Source: Neurospora tetrasperma FGSC 2508 (taxonomy: Eukaryota > Ascomycota > Sordariomycetes > Sordariales > Sordariaceae). From it: a stretch of 64,000 bases of DNA. Shown one piece after another: positions 23,971 through 35,963 of the stretch (position 1 is its first letter; every line of letters starts with the position of its first letter). The stretch spans positions 3,442,723 to 3,506,722 of the forward strand of contig NW_009799179.1 in assembly GCF_000213175.1 (NCBI RefSeq), given 5' to 3'. The notes under the pieces are model-generated. The model did not search any database, was not told the origin of the DNA, and saw only the letters and a program-made list of their open reading frames with translations. The position numbers were made by a program, and so were the translations under genes.

Positions 23971-24651
23971 ATGAGCAGGGCACTTTTGCGCTCCGTCCTG
24001 GAGCTGCGCACTCCCGTCACGTGCCTCCCACCATCTTTCCTCCTCCCCTTCCGTCCCGCCGCCGCCGCCGCCGCCGCCGCGCCCGCCGCTCGTTTCCTCC
24101 ACCAGACTGCCCAGCAAGTTGAGCCTACCAGCCAGTCCGATGCTGCTGCTGCTGCCGCCACCCTGCTTAAGGCCAGCCCATCAAAGGTCACTACCGCCAC
24201 ACCACCAGAGGCCCCCGCAGCCGTTCCCACCAGCACACCATTTTCTCAACAACCCCCGATAAGCCAGCAAGTCAAGGAGCTCCTCCCCGTGCTCGCCGCG
24301 CAGCCGGGCCACTACACGACCATCCACATCCACGGCAAGCCGTACCTCGTGACCGAGGGTGACACGGTGAAGCTACCGTTCAAGATGCCCGGCGTGGCAC
24401 CTGGCGACGTGCTGCGCCTGAACCGGGCCTCGGTCATCGGCAGCCGCGACCTGACCCTCCAGGGCGCGCCGTACGTGGACGAGCGCCTGTTTGAGTGCCG
24501 CGCCATTGTCATGGGTACCGAGAGCGAGCCGATGCGCGTCATGATCAAGAAGAAGCGGAGGTGCAGGAAGAAGAAGCATGTTTTCAGCAAGCACAAGTAC
24601 ACGGTTCTCAGGATCAACCAGTTGAAGATCAATGATGTGTCGAGCCTTTGA
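23971..24651 (+). CDS. Mitochondrial large-subunit ribosomal protein bL21m
   Basis: An intronless frame of 226 aa from TAACCATGAG. A mitochondrial presequence (Arg-rich, RSVLELRTPV) is followed by an Ala run encoded by GCC repeats and a Thr/Pro/Ala linker. The L21 domain fills the second half: TTIHIHGKPYLVTEGDTVKL, LPFKMPG, GDVLRLNRASVIGSRD, then MIKKKRRCRKKKHVFSKHKY, the basic RNA-binding loop typical of L21. It is equivalent to yeast MrpL49. It belongs to the mitochondrial 54S subunit in the matrix. Confidence 0.92.
   Translation: MSRALLRSVLELRTPVTCLPPSFLLPFRPAAAAAAAAPAARFLHQTAQQVEPTSQSDAAAAAATLLKASPSKVTTATPPEAPAAVPTSTPFSQQPPISQQVKELLPVLAAQPGHYTTIHIHGKPYLVTEGDTVKLPFKMPGVAPGDVLRLNRASVIGSRDLTLQGAPYVDERLFECRAIVMGTESEPMRVMIKKKRRCRKKKHVFSKHKYTVLRINQLKINDVSSL
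24058..24080 (+). repeat. (GCC)n trinucleotide repeat
   Basis: Seven to eight GCC units encode an Ala run in the bL21m presequence region. Length polymorphism here would change only the disordered leader. Confidence 0.85.
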
Positions 24652-26018
24652 ATGGGTCACAGTGGGTTGCTACTGCTGAAAGAAGGGAGGGTGCAGAAAA
24701 CAGTGAGGCTGGAATGCCACTGTTGAAAGGAGATGATGGGGCAAGGGGTGGTGGATAAATAGTGGAGGAGGGGAGAAGGAGAGGAGGAAGCCGACAACCC
24801 CGGGCAGGCCAATATCGAACAACACCGTTCAGCCCAAAACAGCCGACCGCATGGCACACGGATAGCACACAAACACTTGACAATGGGGATGGAGGAAGTT
24901 TCCAATGTTTTGCTGCTGCTGGATGGATTCCAAATGTGCAACAGATGGCGGACGCGGTGGGATTTATCAAGCACTGCTCGTTGAAGCCGAGGTCTTTAGA
25001 AAAGGGTAGCAAGGCCTGCCTGGGCTTCTTCTGTCATACATCTGTATGTCCTTCGATTAGAAAGGGAGTGATTACAGATCAACTATAGACTAGTTGTGTA
25101 AGATCAAGGGGATATACCGACATATTCGGCATGTATCATATTTGTTCTTGTTCATATTATAAAATGGGGATTGGAATCATGGCTAGTACCAAGCGTGCAT
25201 ATTGAGCTTGATGAAGTTTGTTATGTCTTCAGAGGTCGAAGCAGTCTAAGGAAGACTACTTCGAAGATGGTTGAAGCATAGCGTTGAGTTTTTGGGCCAA
25301 ATGTTGATATCCAAACCATCATCGCTGAAACAGGCTTACACTCTGGCCTCCTTGGGAACACTAAAACAAGTCGAGCCTATCGCTACGACATAGTACATGA
25401 AATTTATCATTCAGCAAGGGAGAAGCAATGAGACGGATAACTAAACGCTTCTATCGAGTTGTCCTGATACAGAGCTTCTGAACAATGACAATATGGACGG
25501 TTTAAAGCAAATAAGAAATAAAGCTATAGTCAGGGAAAAGGAACGGAAACGCCCGCCCACCAATAATCCAATGCATCCTTTCCAGTCATAATCTTCATCA
25601 CTAACAAGTAGTAAAAAGAGAAACAAAGCAAGCTCCACACAAAGAAAATAATAACGGCCAACTTTCCACCATTATACAACCCGTGCGTGCGACCAGATAG
25701 ACATGGTGTTCAGCGAACACGATATCAATAACCCGTTTAATCCATCATTCGTTAGTCACAGAACAAACCCGAACATAGCCGCTCCCAGACGCAATCGCTT
25801 GCTTCCTAACCGCCACACGTCTTGTGGTAGGAATCTATACAAAACTCCCAGTAACCAACCGAGGTCTGATCGGGGGGGTATCCAACAGAAACTTCCGACA
25901 ACAACAAGGGTATCGTATCCAAGCATTAACGCTTAACAAGAACAATCCATCCATCTTCCAACATGTGTGAACAACAAACAACAAGAAAAGGTAAGAGAAG
26001 AAAACGACCTCCGAGTTA
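24652..26018. other. Intergenic, convergent 3' ends
   Basis: About 1.4 kb between the bL21m stop (+) and the Mps1 stop (-). AT content rises toward 25700. No gene is supported. Confidence 0.55.
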
Positions 26019-28838
26019 CTACCTTTGGTGGCCGCCACCCCCACTCCCACCTCCACTTCCACCAGCATTATTGCCGGCACCCATGACCGCCTTCCTCACA
26101 GTCGCCCAGTACGCCTGCGGCCAAGTGTTCACCACCTCCGCCTCCGTGGGCATCCTCTCCTTGCATCTCTGCACGACACTCTGGATAAGCCTAGACAATA
26201 GCTCCTCTGTGACAGGCAGGACCCTGCCATGCTCCGCCGCCGCGTACACTGACGGATCGAACTCCTGCGGGTACAGGAACGGGTCCGTGTCGGCCAGCAG
26301 CTCGTCGCACGTGGGGCGCTCGCGCTGCTCGCGGTTGAGACATCGGCGCATGGTGCGGATGACCGAGGGGGGCACGCGGCTGCCGTCCTCGGTGGCTTCC
26401 GGGAAATCGATCTGGTACGACCAGTTGATGATGGCCTGGCATCGCGACATCTGGTTGGCAATCTTACCAAAGGGCGGCAGGCCGTACACCATCTGGTACA
26501 GGATGCAGCCGAGCGACCAGACGTCCGAGGGCTTGCCGAGCTTCATGAGCTTGGGCGCGCCGTGCTGGCGGTGGTTCAGCGGCGGCGGGATGCAGAACTT
26601 GCCGTTCTGGGCGGACGTGAAGGCGTATTGGTTCGAGTCCATCAACGATTCGGGCGACATGTAGTTGGGCGTGCCGATTTGCGTTTCTCGGTGCACGTTG
26701 ACTGTCATTTCGGTCTGGATGGCGTTGGCGATGCCGAAATCGATGAGCTTGAGGCGGCCCTGGACAAGGACAAAGTTGGCCGGCTTGAGATCACTGTGCA
26801 CAACGTCGCGGGCGTGCACGGCTTGCACGCATTCGAGCATCTCTTTCCAGTAATACCGAATGAAGGTTGGGTCGAGACGAGCGCCTTCTGCAGTGCTTTG
26901 GCGGCTTTTAAGAAGCGTGTTGAAATCGAGTTCGCCTACTTCCATGAGCTATGGTGGGGTTAGTACTCAGTACGAATCCTTTGGAGTTGATGAATTACTT
27001 ACCACACTGAGTACCTGCTTCTCCAGATTCAACTCATGGTCGATGAGTTGAATGACCCGTTCCACACCGTTCAAACGTTTCAGCAAATCAATCTCGCCCT
27101 TGAAGCCCTTCACGGTATTTTCGTCGGCATGTTCAAGAGACACCCTCTTCAAGGCCAACATCTTCCCACTCTCAGCGGAAACACGGTAAACCTTGCCAGA
27201 ACCACCCCTTCCAATACAGTCAATGCGGGTGTATGTTCGGCCGTTCACTCGCAAAAGGACCTGCCTTTTCTTGGCCGCCCCAGCAGTCGCAGAAGCTCCA
27301 GCCGCAGCTGTTGCAGTCTCGACAACTGACATCTTTGGTGGAGGTGGAGGCGCCGGCCTGTGTGGTGTGTTCTGACTTTTATGCGCCAGGGCTTTGCGGT
27401 CGGGTGAAATCGAAAGCCTCTTAAGATCCCGCCCAATGTCTCGCCCAATGTCAAGGGCCATGGGTTCGGGGATTACCGGTTTCGGGATCTCGTGATCGAG
27501 CATTGTAGACGGGGTCAGCTTGGCCCTCTTGAAGGTCGGCGGTGCCTCGTTCTCCTTGTCGTTGTTCATGGGCATATCTGGATGAGGCTCAGCGATCTTG
27601 TAACCCAGTTCCCCGTTATCTCTTTCCATCGCTCTGACGTTGGATTCTCGCCTGCGCACCGCTCCAGCTTTGCCGCTAACAGGACTTCCGGATGCGGCAT
27701 AGTCGCGATAGTTGTTGTTGGACCCATAGAACGACAAATGTTGCTCGCCCATAGCGGCTTCGACATGACTCTGCATGTGGCTCTCGTAATTCCCATCGTT
27801 GTCTTGGTTCATGCCCATAGCTTCGTTTTCTCCATGTGCTGCCTCGTCCTCATCGCTCTGCCTTCTCCGCCCTCGCCGCGCTGGACCGCTGAGAAAGCTC
27901 CCTGGAACCTTTGCGACTCTCTTGATACGCATTGAGCTTTGTGGTGCTACCGTTTGTGGCCTTCCAATGGTTGCAGGATCCTCGGGATTTTCGTGATCAC
28001 TATATCCTGTGCCGCGTTTCCCGGAAACACCAGCGAACGAACTACCCGACGACCCTCCTCCTCCCCCTAGAGAAATCCGACCTTTGCTGCCTGAAGACCC
28101 AGAGCCAACCGCAATCCTGACCGTCCTGATCACGGGCGTTTGGGCATCTCCCGCTGAATCTGATCCTGCATCTCCTTGCTGCTGTAGAAACGATGGAATT
28201 TCTTTCTCGACCTCTCTTTCCCTGCTCTCCGTCCTGGTTCTCCTCTGGTTTGCCGTCGTTGATGAGAGTCTCCGGACATTTCCTGAAAAACTGACTGGAC
28301 CCTGCACGGGATTGCTGAGGCGGACCACTCGTTTCCTAGGTACCGGGCTGCCATCGCGGTTGTTGCTGCTGTCGTTCTGGACTGGCGACGTCGGCCTGTC
28401 CATGGGCTGCAGGCTTCCTCCTCTGATACTCCGCCTCGCTTCCCGCGTCCTCACACCTTCCGACCTTTCCTCCGACTTTGACGACAACAACGCGCTTCTT
28501 CTAGTAACGCGTGATGGTGGTCGAGCTGGGGGTGATAAATGCAGATCCTCTGGAGCGCCATGTTGCGCAAAAGATGAGGCTTCGGATGCATGGCCGTCGT
28601 TAAGCAGAGCCTTGGTTAAGGCGCTGAGTTTCATGGGTACGGGGATCTCGTCGTCCGAGCTGTCGTTGAGGTTGGAATACTGTTGAGATTGCGACTGGGG
28701 GTTCGACTCGCTGCGATTGAGCATGGGCCGCGATGGCGGACGTCGCAAAGCTTGTCTAGCGGATGTCCTTCTCCCCATAGACGTAAAGTGGCTGCCACCG
28801 CCCATGGGCGTTGGCGAAATGGACGACATGTCGTTCAT
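26019..28838 (-). CDS. mps1: Mps1/TTK dual-specificity spindle checkpoint kinase
   Basis: Two exons, 27003-28838 and 26019-26948, give 921 aa. The 54-nt intron (GTAAGT, TACTAAC branch, ATAG) falls inside the kinase domain. Residues 1-520 are disordered and Ser/Arg-rich, with an early SPTP site and many SP/TP sites. The kinase domain spans ~534-850: Gly-rich loop CIGRGGSGKVYRV, Lys in LALKRV (564), catalytic loop HSDLKPANF (Asp665), DFG (682) and GTPNYMSPESL. HSDLKPANF in place of HRD is characteristic of Mps1. The family phosphorylates Knl1/Spc105 at unattached kinetochores and acts in spindle-pole duplication. The last residues are Gly-rich (GGSGGGSGGGG). A GTAGTA right at the stop could be a donor for one more small exon, but none is needed. 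Confidence 0.93.
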
Positions 28839-29889
28839 GTGTTTTGTTTACCGCCCCTGTTGTTTTGGTTGCGGTTGCAAATGCGCTGGCTCGGCTTTGG
28901 GTGGACCTAACTTTTCGTCCTGTTGCGAGCTTGGAACCTTGCCCGTCTTTCGCAGCCACGGACGATCCTGCTCTTGTTTTGCGCCTGGTTTGCCGCCTTT
29001 TTAAATTCAGTCCAAAATCGAAGGAAATGATACCTAATAAGCACAGGGCTGCGTGGGCGATTGCGAATCTACGTGCCAGAGTAGCGCATGGAACCAAGAA
29101 TAACGAGGGTAGCGAGAAATCATGTGGTGCGGCGCGAATGAAGCATGTCGTGGACGGAAGCTAGAGGAGACGATGGGGGGTTTCGCTCTGGATTGGGGTC
29201 CTGGGTGCGTGCTGACTGTTGGCTTTCGCTAGGAGCGAGTATTTTGACTTGTGGAGCTGCGACCAATCAAAACACGGGGTGATGTTGCATGGTTGCTCGC
29301 GGCAACCGCTGAAATGGATCCTTTCCCTGGGAAACGCAAACTCCAGTGATGAGCTTGCCAAGCTTTGTTTACAACAGCAACTACAAAAACAACAGGGAAG
29401 CCCGACTTCAAGAAGCCACATGCAACCGTGCGTATCGATAAATGGATATGGAGACGACAATGGAGCTTCCTGTCAAGTGGAAGTCAAGGGGTTTGTTTAC
29501 CAACGTTCTCGCAGGGCGTCGCCGCTGGGACGCCATATTAGTGCGATGACAGAAACGGAAAAAAAGAAGAGCTCACAACACATGCATGTCCAGGCAGCAT
29601 ATTCCCAGCAATTTTAGCTGCAGGCGCAGATGTCCAGAACAGCGCAGCACGCACACATATGATCACGAAGGGACAAAAAGGTCCGAAGAAAACCTTGCGA
29701 CTTGTATTGTTCCGCCTATGTGCCGTTTGACGCCCTCATAAAAGACGTGCCCTTGTAATCCCAAGAACTCCAGCTCTGCTGCCGCCGTCGAGGCGAATGT
29801 GATGCAGGTGACTTTTGAACCGCGTGTACAATCCGTCAAGGTTTCTCGGAAAATACCATGCCATGTTACCGGACAATGGTAGGAGACGC
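28839..29889. promoter_or_regulatory. Mps1 upstream region
   Basis: About 1.05 kb between the Mps1 start (-) and the P2 stop (-). It should contain the Mps1 promoter. No gene or specific site is recognised. Confidence 0.5.
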
Positions 29890-30346
29890 TTAGTCGAAGA
29901 GACCGAAGCCCATATCCTCGTCGGACTCCTCCTTCTCTGTACCCGACAGTTAGCAGCTGAATGCGACGGCGTAAGCGATTGAATGTGTCCTTACCCTCAA
30001 CCTTCTCCTCCTTCTTCTCCTCAGCAGCGCCACCAGCGGCGGCAGCGGCACCACCGGCAGCGGGGGCAGCAGCACCGCCGGAGGGGACGGAAGCGAGCTT
30101 AGCGGAACCCTCAGCGATCAACTGTATTATATCGTGTTAGCTATGTGCGCCGAACACTCAAGTTTGCTCTCCAGATAATGGTCGTACCTCGTCGAGGTCC
30201 TTGCCCTCGAGCTCAGAGATGAGCTTGTCAAGGCGCTCGGAGTCGGCCTCAATGCCAACGGACTCAAGGACGGCCTTGACATCAGCGGCAGAGGGGGCGG
30301 TGTTGCCACCGAGGGTGAGGAGGAGGTAAGCGGCCAAGTGCTTCAT
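29890..30346 (-). CDS. rpp2: 60S acidic ribosomal stalk protein P2
   Basis: Three coding exons, 30188-30346, 29995-30121 and 29890-29936, give 110 aa. The start [15 protein letters not shown] identifies P2 rather than P1. The dimerisation helix region, the Ala/Gly hinge ([18 protein letters not shown]) and the invariant tail [11 protein letters not shown] are all present. P1/P2 dimers form the GTPase-activating stalk that recruits elongation factors. Donors are GTACGA and GTAAGG; acceptors are ACAG. A further intron lies in the 5' UTR at 30352-30418 (GTAAGT donor, ACAG acceptor), five bases before the ATG. The short in-frame extension upstream (to 30409) lies inside that intron. Confidence 0.95.
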
Positions 30347-31277
30347 TTTGTCTGTCTTGAAGGTCGCGTTGTTAGACGGAAATCCTACGGCTGTGGAAGG
30401 CTGGACCAAAAAACTTACTGAGCTGGAGAACCAGAGATGTCAATCAGGTTTAACCGCTGAGTTGTGGCGGAGAAAGACTCTTCTTAGGTTCTTGGGGGTG
30501 GAAGTTCACTGTTTCGGAAAGAAGTTCGCGGACGGGACCGGATCACGGATTATTTTTACAATTTCGTTCCTGTGAAGCCCCGCAATTTTGCGCCCCACGA
30601 AAGCCCACAAGCCTCAAATCACCTGACCAATCCACTCGACTTAGGGCAGATCCCGTGCGTTCTTTCTCGCCAAGCTCCTCTCCGTCATTGCCTGCCGGCC
30701 GCTTGCAATTACATAAAAAGCTGGCCAATTCATAACGCCTTGGGCGCTCTTGGCAATAAACACAACTTTTCGGTGACGTGCGGCTTGGCACGCTGCTGGT
30801 CTGGACCGTCTGGGCCTGTGACTTTGACCTCGGAGACCGCGATTCACCGCTCCGACCAGAAGTGACTGGGTGGGTCGTTCACTACGCTGACCATCCTGGC
30901 TCCCGTCTCTGTCTCTGCCTAGGTAGCAAAAGTTGCGAAACCAAGTCCCCGATCACGCAGGATTCTTTGTTCTTCTTTCGCCAACAACCCATCTACAGCC
31001 CAATTCTTATTCTTGGTTTCGGCACTATCGGGCGACTGGCGACCTCGCATACTCGCGCTCATTCTTCGCCGTCTTTTTTTGCCAAAGCATTCGCGCCTGT
31101 CCCACTGTGCATCTGCATCGTCAGCGGAAGGCGATCTGTGACGAAAGCATATAAAACCCTGCCACCTACTTCCTTCTCCTCTTGTTCGATGCCTGGACAA
31201 CTCTCCGTCTTTTGAACGCAGGAGAAGGATAAGCAAAGCTGGTAAAAAGAAGGTTATTCCACCGATACAACCGCAGT
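30347..31277. promoter_or_regulatory. Divergent promoter: P2 (-) / SPT2 (+)
   Basis: About 930 nt separate the two start codons, so the promoters share this region. It has GC-rich stretches near 30780-30870 and pyrimidine-rich sequence before the SPT2 ATG. No factor-binding site can be assigned with confidence. Confidence 0.55.
30352..30418 (-). other. Probable 5'-UTR intron of P2
   Basis: On the minus strand a GTAAGT donor at 30418 pairs with a GACAG acceptor ending at 30352, five bases before the P2 ATG. The 67-nt size matches the other introns. Introns at or near the start are common in fungal ribosomal protein genes. Confidence 0.65.
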
Positions 31278-32549
31278 CATGCCGGTAAGTTGCCATTCTT
31301 TTAGTGCGCTTGCCCTTTAAAAGGCTGGCTGACACGTGTGCAGATTTCGGATTTGCTTGCATCGATAACGGGCGAAAAGCCGTCGTCATCATCGATCTCT
31401 ACGAAAGATGTCCCAGCAGCATCTAAACGGAAGGCCGACGATGACCTTCGAGGTTCTGCGCCAAAGGCCCCGCGTACCGAATCAGCGACAAATGGAAGTG
31501 CCCGGCCGAATGGAAACGTATCGAAACCTTCTACAGCGCGCCCCGCCGACCGACCGACGGAGCGCCCCACAGGAAATGCGAACCCAACGCGTCCCGCGGA
31601 AAAAACAACTGGCTACACTGGCACCGCGCAACCACGTTCGTCCACGAAACCAACAGCTCCGGTGTTAACCAAGACCACATCGACGCAGTCAAAGGTGGGA
31701 GGGACAAGCTCGAATGGGAATAAGGCTCCACTTTCGCGACCGCTCGTCAGCCGACCCGCCTCTAGCGCTCCTGTCGCCGGCTCTGGACCTCCGAAGAAAC
31801 GCTCGTATGCAGAGATCATGGCAAGGGCCCAGGCCAATCAGCCCATGCTGTCATCCGTTGGGAAGATTCAGCACAAGAAGGTGGAGAAGCAGTTGACCCT
31901 AAAGGAACGCAAGGAACTAAAGGCCGAGGAAGCGAAGAAGGGCAAGAAGGATGTAAGGCCACCGACTACCGGGAGGAGCGGTGTGACAGCTGGGCCAACC
32001 CGCAATGGTACCAACGGCACGACTGCGAACCGTCAGCGGAGCATCACCCCCTCAGCCCCGGCTGGCGCCAAGTCCAAGACAGGCCAAAATGCCGTGGAGG
32101 AGAAGAAGGTAAAGAAGGCTGCTCTAGCGACGACTGGATACCAAGGCACGGCACGTCCCCGTCCAGGGGCCACCGCCACAAAAGCAGGAACATCCACCTC
32201 GGCAGGCGCGAGTAGGGGCCGTGGGCTGTCCGGTTATGGCGCCTCATTCTCACGTCCCCGGAGACGCGAGGAGGAGGATGAAGAGTTGGACGATTTTATC
32301 GAGTACGACGAAGATGAGGACGATGGGTACGGCTATGGTCGTCGCGGTGGTTACGAGTCACTGGAAGAGGATGACTCAGACATGGAGGCAGGATTGTCCG
32401 ACATCGACGCGGAGGAACGCCGAGCAGAGTTGCAGGCTCGCAGAGAAGACATGGAGCAGGAGGCGCTGGAGAAGAAGTTGAAGCGCGAGAAGGAGGAAAG
32501 AAAGCGGGCAGCACTTGCAAAACTCAAGTCCAGAGCCGGAGACCGCTGA
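31278..32549 (+). CDS. spt2: SPT2 chromatin protein (histone H3-H4 chaperone)
   Basis: The coding part of exon 1 is 31278-31283 (ATG CCG), followed by a 60-nt intron (GTAAGT, GCAG) and exon 2 at 31344-32549. The product has 403 aa. Most of it is low-complexity and basic (Ser, Thr, Arg, Lys, Pro), with a KKRSYAEIMARAQANQP segment. The C-terminal ~85 residues match the SPT2 domain: an acidic stretch (DEELDDFIEYDEDEDD), SDMEAGLSDIDAEE and a charged final helix ending KREKEERKRAALAKLKSR. SPT2 binds H3-H4 during transcription elongation and limits cryptic initiation. Confidence 0.9.
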
Positions 32550-33435
32550 TATGTCGTGGTTGCGTGGCGTGTCTCCTTCTTTCTTTTGCCTCTAAATTGG
32601 GAAGGTTTCGGCGCATCGTGATAATTCCAAGGCAGGAATTCGTTTTTTGGAGACGGTTTTGCAATGGCGTTGGCTGGAAGACAGGACGGACACCCAGAAA
32701 CATTTTGCATCAGCGTCTGGAGTTTAGTCATTTTGCACGGATTCCGGTTTCATTGGCGGGCGTTGGCTGGCAATAGAGCCCGTCGGACGGATTATAGTAT
32801 AGGTTGTCATGACACGGTGTAGCGTATCTAGATATCTTCAGACCCCCAAGCATACCACGTCTTTGGGTTTTACCTTTGTTGACATACCTACTGTGCTCGT
32901 TGAAGCGGGTTATGCGAGCTACACAACTAGTGTCCCTTGGTAATAACCTAGTTGCAGGAGCCATTCTACGAATGGTAAGGTGATCTCCAGATCTAAAAGA
33001 AGTTGTCCACTGGCCTTCCATCAAGGTTCTCGTCCTCAACGGGCGGCTCTGGATGCCGCGGTGCACTTCCAATGCCCTGCAGCTGGCTGGCACCTTCATC
33101 CGAACCCACTCCACGTTTTCCTGGACATGGCACGGATCTGTTAAGGAGATATCAACCAATGACAGGGGATGAAACTGCCCCACTATGTCCACCTTTTTAC
33201 GGGTCTCCGCCACTGGAGGAGCCGCCCGATAAGGAAAGCTAGCCTTGAATGGTTTTTTTATCGGCTTCAAGACGTCCGTTCAGCAGGCATTCGCATAGGT
33301 AGAGGTACTGAAGCATATTGACCTAAACCGCATCGTCATTCTCGTCGCCCTTCGTCGCCCTACAACATCTAAAGGCCAGATTGCGTTGCCACATATCTTG
33401 AACCGCAAGACCTTTCAAGGGCCTAAAACACCAAT
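32550..33435. other. Intergenic SPT2-NSA2
   Basis: SPT2 3' flank followed by the NSA2 promoter. No gene is supported; a minus-strand open frame at 32728-33270 lacks any domain. Confidence 0.55.
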
Positions 33436-34625
33436 ATGGTACGGATATCATGTTCGAATTGCCCTTCTCAATCCACAGCCACTCTCCTCAACATCATGAC
33501 CTCTTCCGATCACTTGAGAGCAGACCATGCTAACCGACGTTTTCCTGAATACAGCCTCAGAACGAATACATCGGTATAGTTTCCTTCGCACTCGATCTTG
33601 AATACCGTCGACCTGTTCCCAGTCCCTAACCGATTATCTCGTTTCGCAGAACGCGCCCAGAAGCTGCACGGTAAGCGTCTGGACACCGAGGAGCGCGCAC
33701 GCAAGAAGGCTGCCCGTGAGGGTCACAAGCAGAGCGAGAATGCACAGAACTTGCGTGGCCTGAGGGCCAAGCTCTTTGCCAAGGAGCGTCATGCCCAGAA
33801 GATCCAGATGCGCAAGGCCATCAAGCAGCACGAGGAGCGCAATGTCAAGGGCGCCCCCGAGGAAAAGGACCCTTCGAACCCCGTTCCCGCTTATCTGCTC
33901 GACCGGTCGAACCCCACGAGTGCGAAGGCTTTGAGGTACGTCACTTGAATGGGAGGACACATGAGAAGCGAACAGCCGAGGCGGAGGTGGAGGCCAATGT
34001 GATTGCGATGATGGCAGTGGTCATGGAGGTTGGAAAGGGTCCCATACGATGACGAGAGACTGACCGTTTTCTTCGTGCAGTTCCCAGATCAAGAGCAAGC
34101 GTGCCGAGAAGGCCGCTCGTTTCTCGGTCCCTATTCCTAAGGTCAAGGGTATCAGCGAAGAGGAGCTTTTCAAGGTCGTCAAGACGGGCAAGAAGGTGCA
34201 CAAGAAGGGCTGGAAGCGCGTCGTCACTAAGCCAACATTCGTCGGACCCGATTTCACCAGACGCCCAGTCAAGTACGAACGCTTCATCCGGCCCATGGGT
34301 CTCCGTTACAAGAAGGCCAACGTCACCCACCCTACCCTCAATGTCACGGTCCAGCTCCCCATTCTCGGCGTCAAGAAGAACCCCAGCAATCCCCTTTATA
34401 CCCAGCTTGGTGTTCTGTCCAAGGGTACCATTATCGAGGTCAACGTTTCCGATCTTGGCATGGTCACCGCGTCGGGCAAAGTTGCCTGGGGTCGTTATGC
34501 TCAGATCACCAACAACCCTGAGGTATGGCTAGCACAACCCCGCCTCTTAACTCTACATGGACGAATTGCTAACCCTTAACTTCCAACAGAACGACGGATG
34601 CTTGAACGCTGTGCTCCTGGTTTAA
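33436..34625 (+). CDS. nsa2: Ribosome biogenesis factor NSA2
   Basis: Five coding exons, 33436-33438, 33555-33573, 33650-33935, 34081-34522 and 34590-34625, give 261 aa, the same length as the yeast protein. The first coding exon is just the ATG, then PQNEYIE, then [20 protein letters not shown]. The middle contains [20 protein letters not shown] and [20 protein letters not shown]. The C-terminal eS8-like barrel has [20 protein letters not shown] and ends [14 protein letters not shown]2 is a nucleolar assembly factor of pre-60S particles needed for 27S pre-rRNA processing. Donors include GTACGG, GTATAG, GTACGT and GTATGG; acceptors are all CAG. The frame is closed through all joins. Confidence 0.95.
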
Positions 34626-35963
34626 GCGCAAGAGTGAAGAGGGTGATGGTTTGATTTGTCTAATTATATGTCTAGTCTCTTGGGCGGCAACTGTAAAGGG
34701 ATTGCGTTACATCTGATTTTGCATCTGGGACTGGCGTCTGGTGTTTTGAAAGAGGATCGACACACGGCCGCGCAAAATATCTCGTCCGGGGGTTCACTTA
34801 GGTAGTATAGTGGTTAAGATACACACAAAAGCTGCGGTAGAACATTATACCCTCCGATCATTTGTTTTGGTTTGGTTGTACAACACCGCAAGCAACTAAC
34901 GTAAGGGCAATACATTGACTTCTACATCAGCTCAGAGCAATTAGCTTGTCTTCTGTATCTTGAGTTGAGAAGGAGAGCAGTTTCGAGCTCATCGCTCCAG
35001 GGTCAACCCAGCCTCTCCAAGAATCAAAAGTAGGTATTTCTTATCTAGACCGACGAGTAACTTCTGTCCTCTTCAAGCCCATTTACCACCGCTGACGGTC
35101 AACGAAACGCTGATACCGTATTAACCAAGAGCTACTGGAAGCGATACAAAGAAGCAATTTGCCCATGTTTATGGATCCCAGATTCGATGGCCCCGGGAAA
35201 GGAAAGCGCAGGAACCGGTAAGTTACCTCTACATCGCGGTCACCCTCTCCTTAAAGCTGAGAATCTAGTAGAGAATGTGCAAACCAGCTTTTCAACTAGG
35301 CCAAGCTAAGGTAAACAACCGAAACCCCAATGGATGAAACCGGAAGAACCAGTCATGATTCGGATAACCTACTCTATGGACAGGCTCTGGCCTCGTCAAC
35401 CAGCCGTCAAAAGATAAGTAGTCCACTCTATGAGGCAGTCGCAAACCAGACAAAGTGAAGTGTTTAAGGCTGTTTCACTTTTTTTCTCCTGGTCCGGACT
35501 ACCACCGCGGCCGTCGCTGATGAAGGAACTAAACGAGAAGAATATGTACGTAGAGGTAGGCAAGGCACTCGTTATTCGCGAGAAAAGAGGACAAGAAGCT
35601 TATTAGAAACTCGCATATGCTGAAAGTTCCCAAGCTGATCCTTTCATGGAGACGTAAAAAGATATTTTGAACCATCGAGGCGGAGTTCCAGTGCTTTGGC
35701 TCACCTCATCATTCATACGTCATGCTGCGGCCGAGCTCTTCGCATATGTCTGGTTTGGCAGTGGAAGAGCCTAAGCTGAGAGCACAGCCTTTCCGTTGGT
35801 TTAGACCGAGGCACCACATACTACATCTCTTTCGGCTTGTGCTAAGTACATTTTGCGAGAGATATCTCCCAAGAAAGTTTACACTCGCCGAACCACTGCT
35901 ACCACCTAGCGAACTGAAGATCCGCAAGCTCTCAACAAACCACCGGGTCTCATCTCACCCAAC
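34626..35963. other. Intergenic, with a tRNA-half-like stretch
   Basis: No protein gene is supported. At 34799-34830 the sequence matches a pol III box A (TAGTATAGTGG) in a tRNA-like D arm (see findings). The rest is featureless. Confidence 0.45.

Noticed and set aside
23226-24236. 336-codon minus-strand frame across tRNA-Tyr and bL21m
   Set aside because: It is antisense to two well-supported genes and has no domain of its own.
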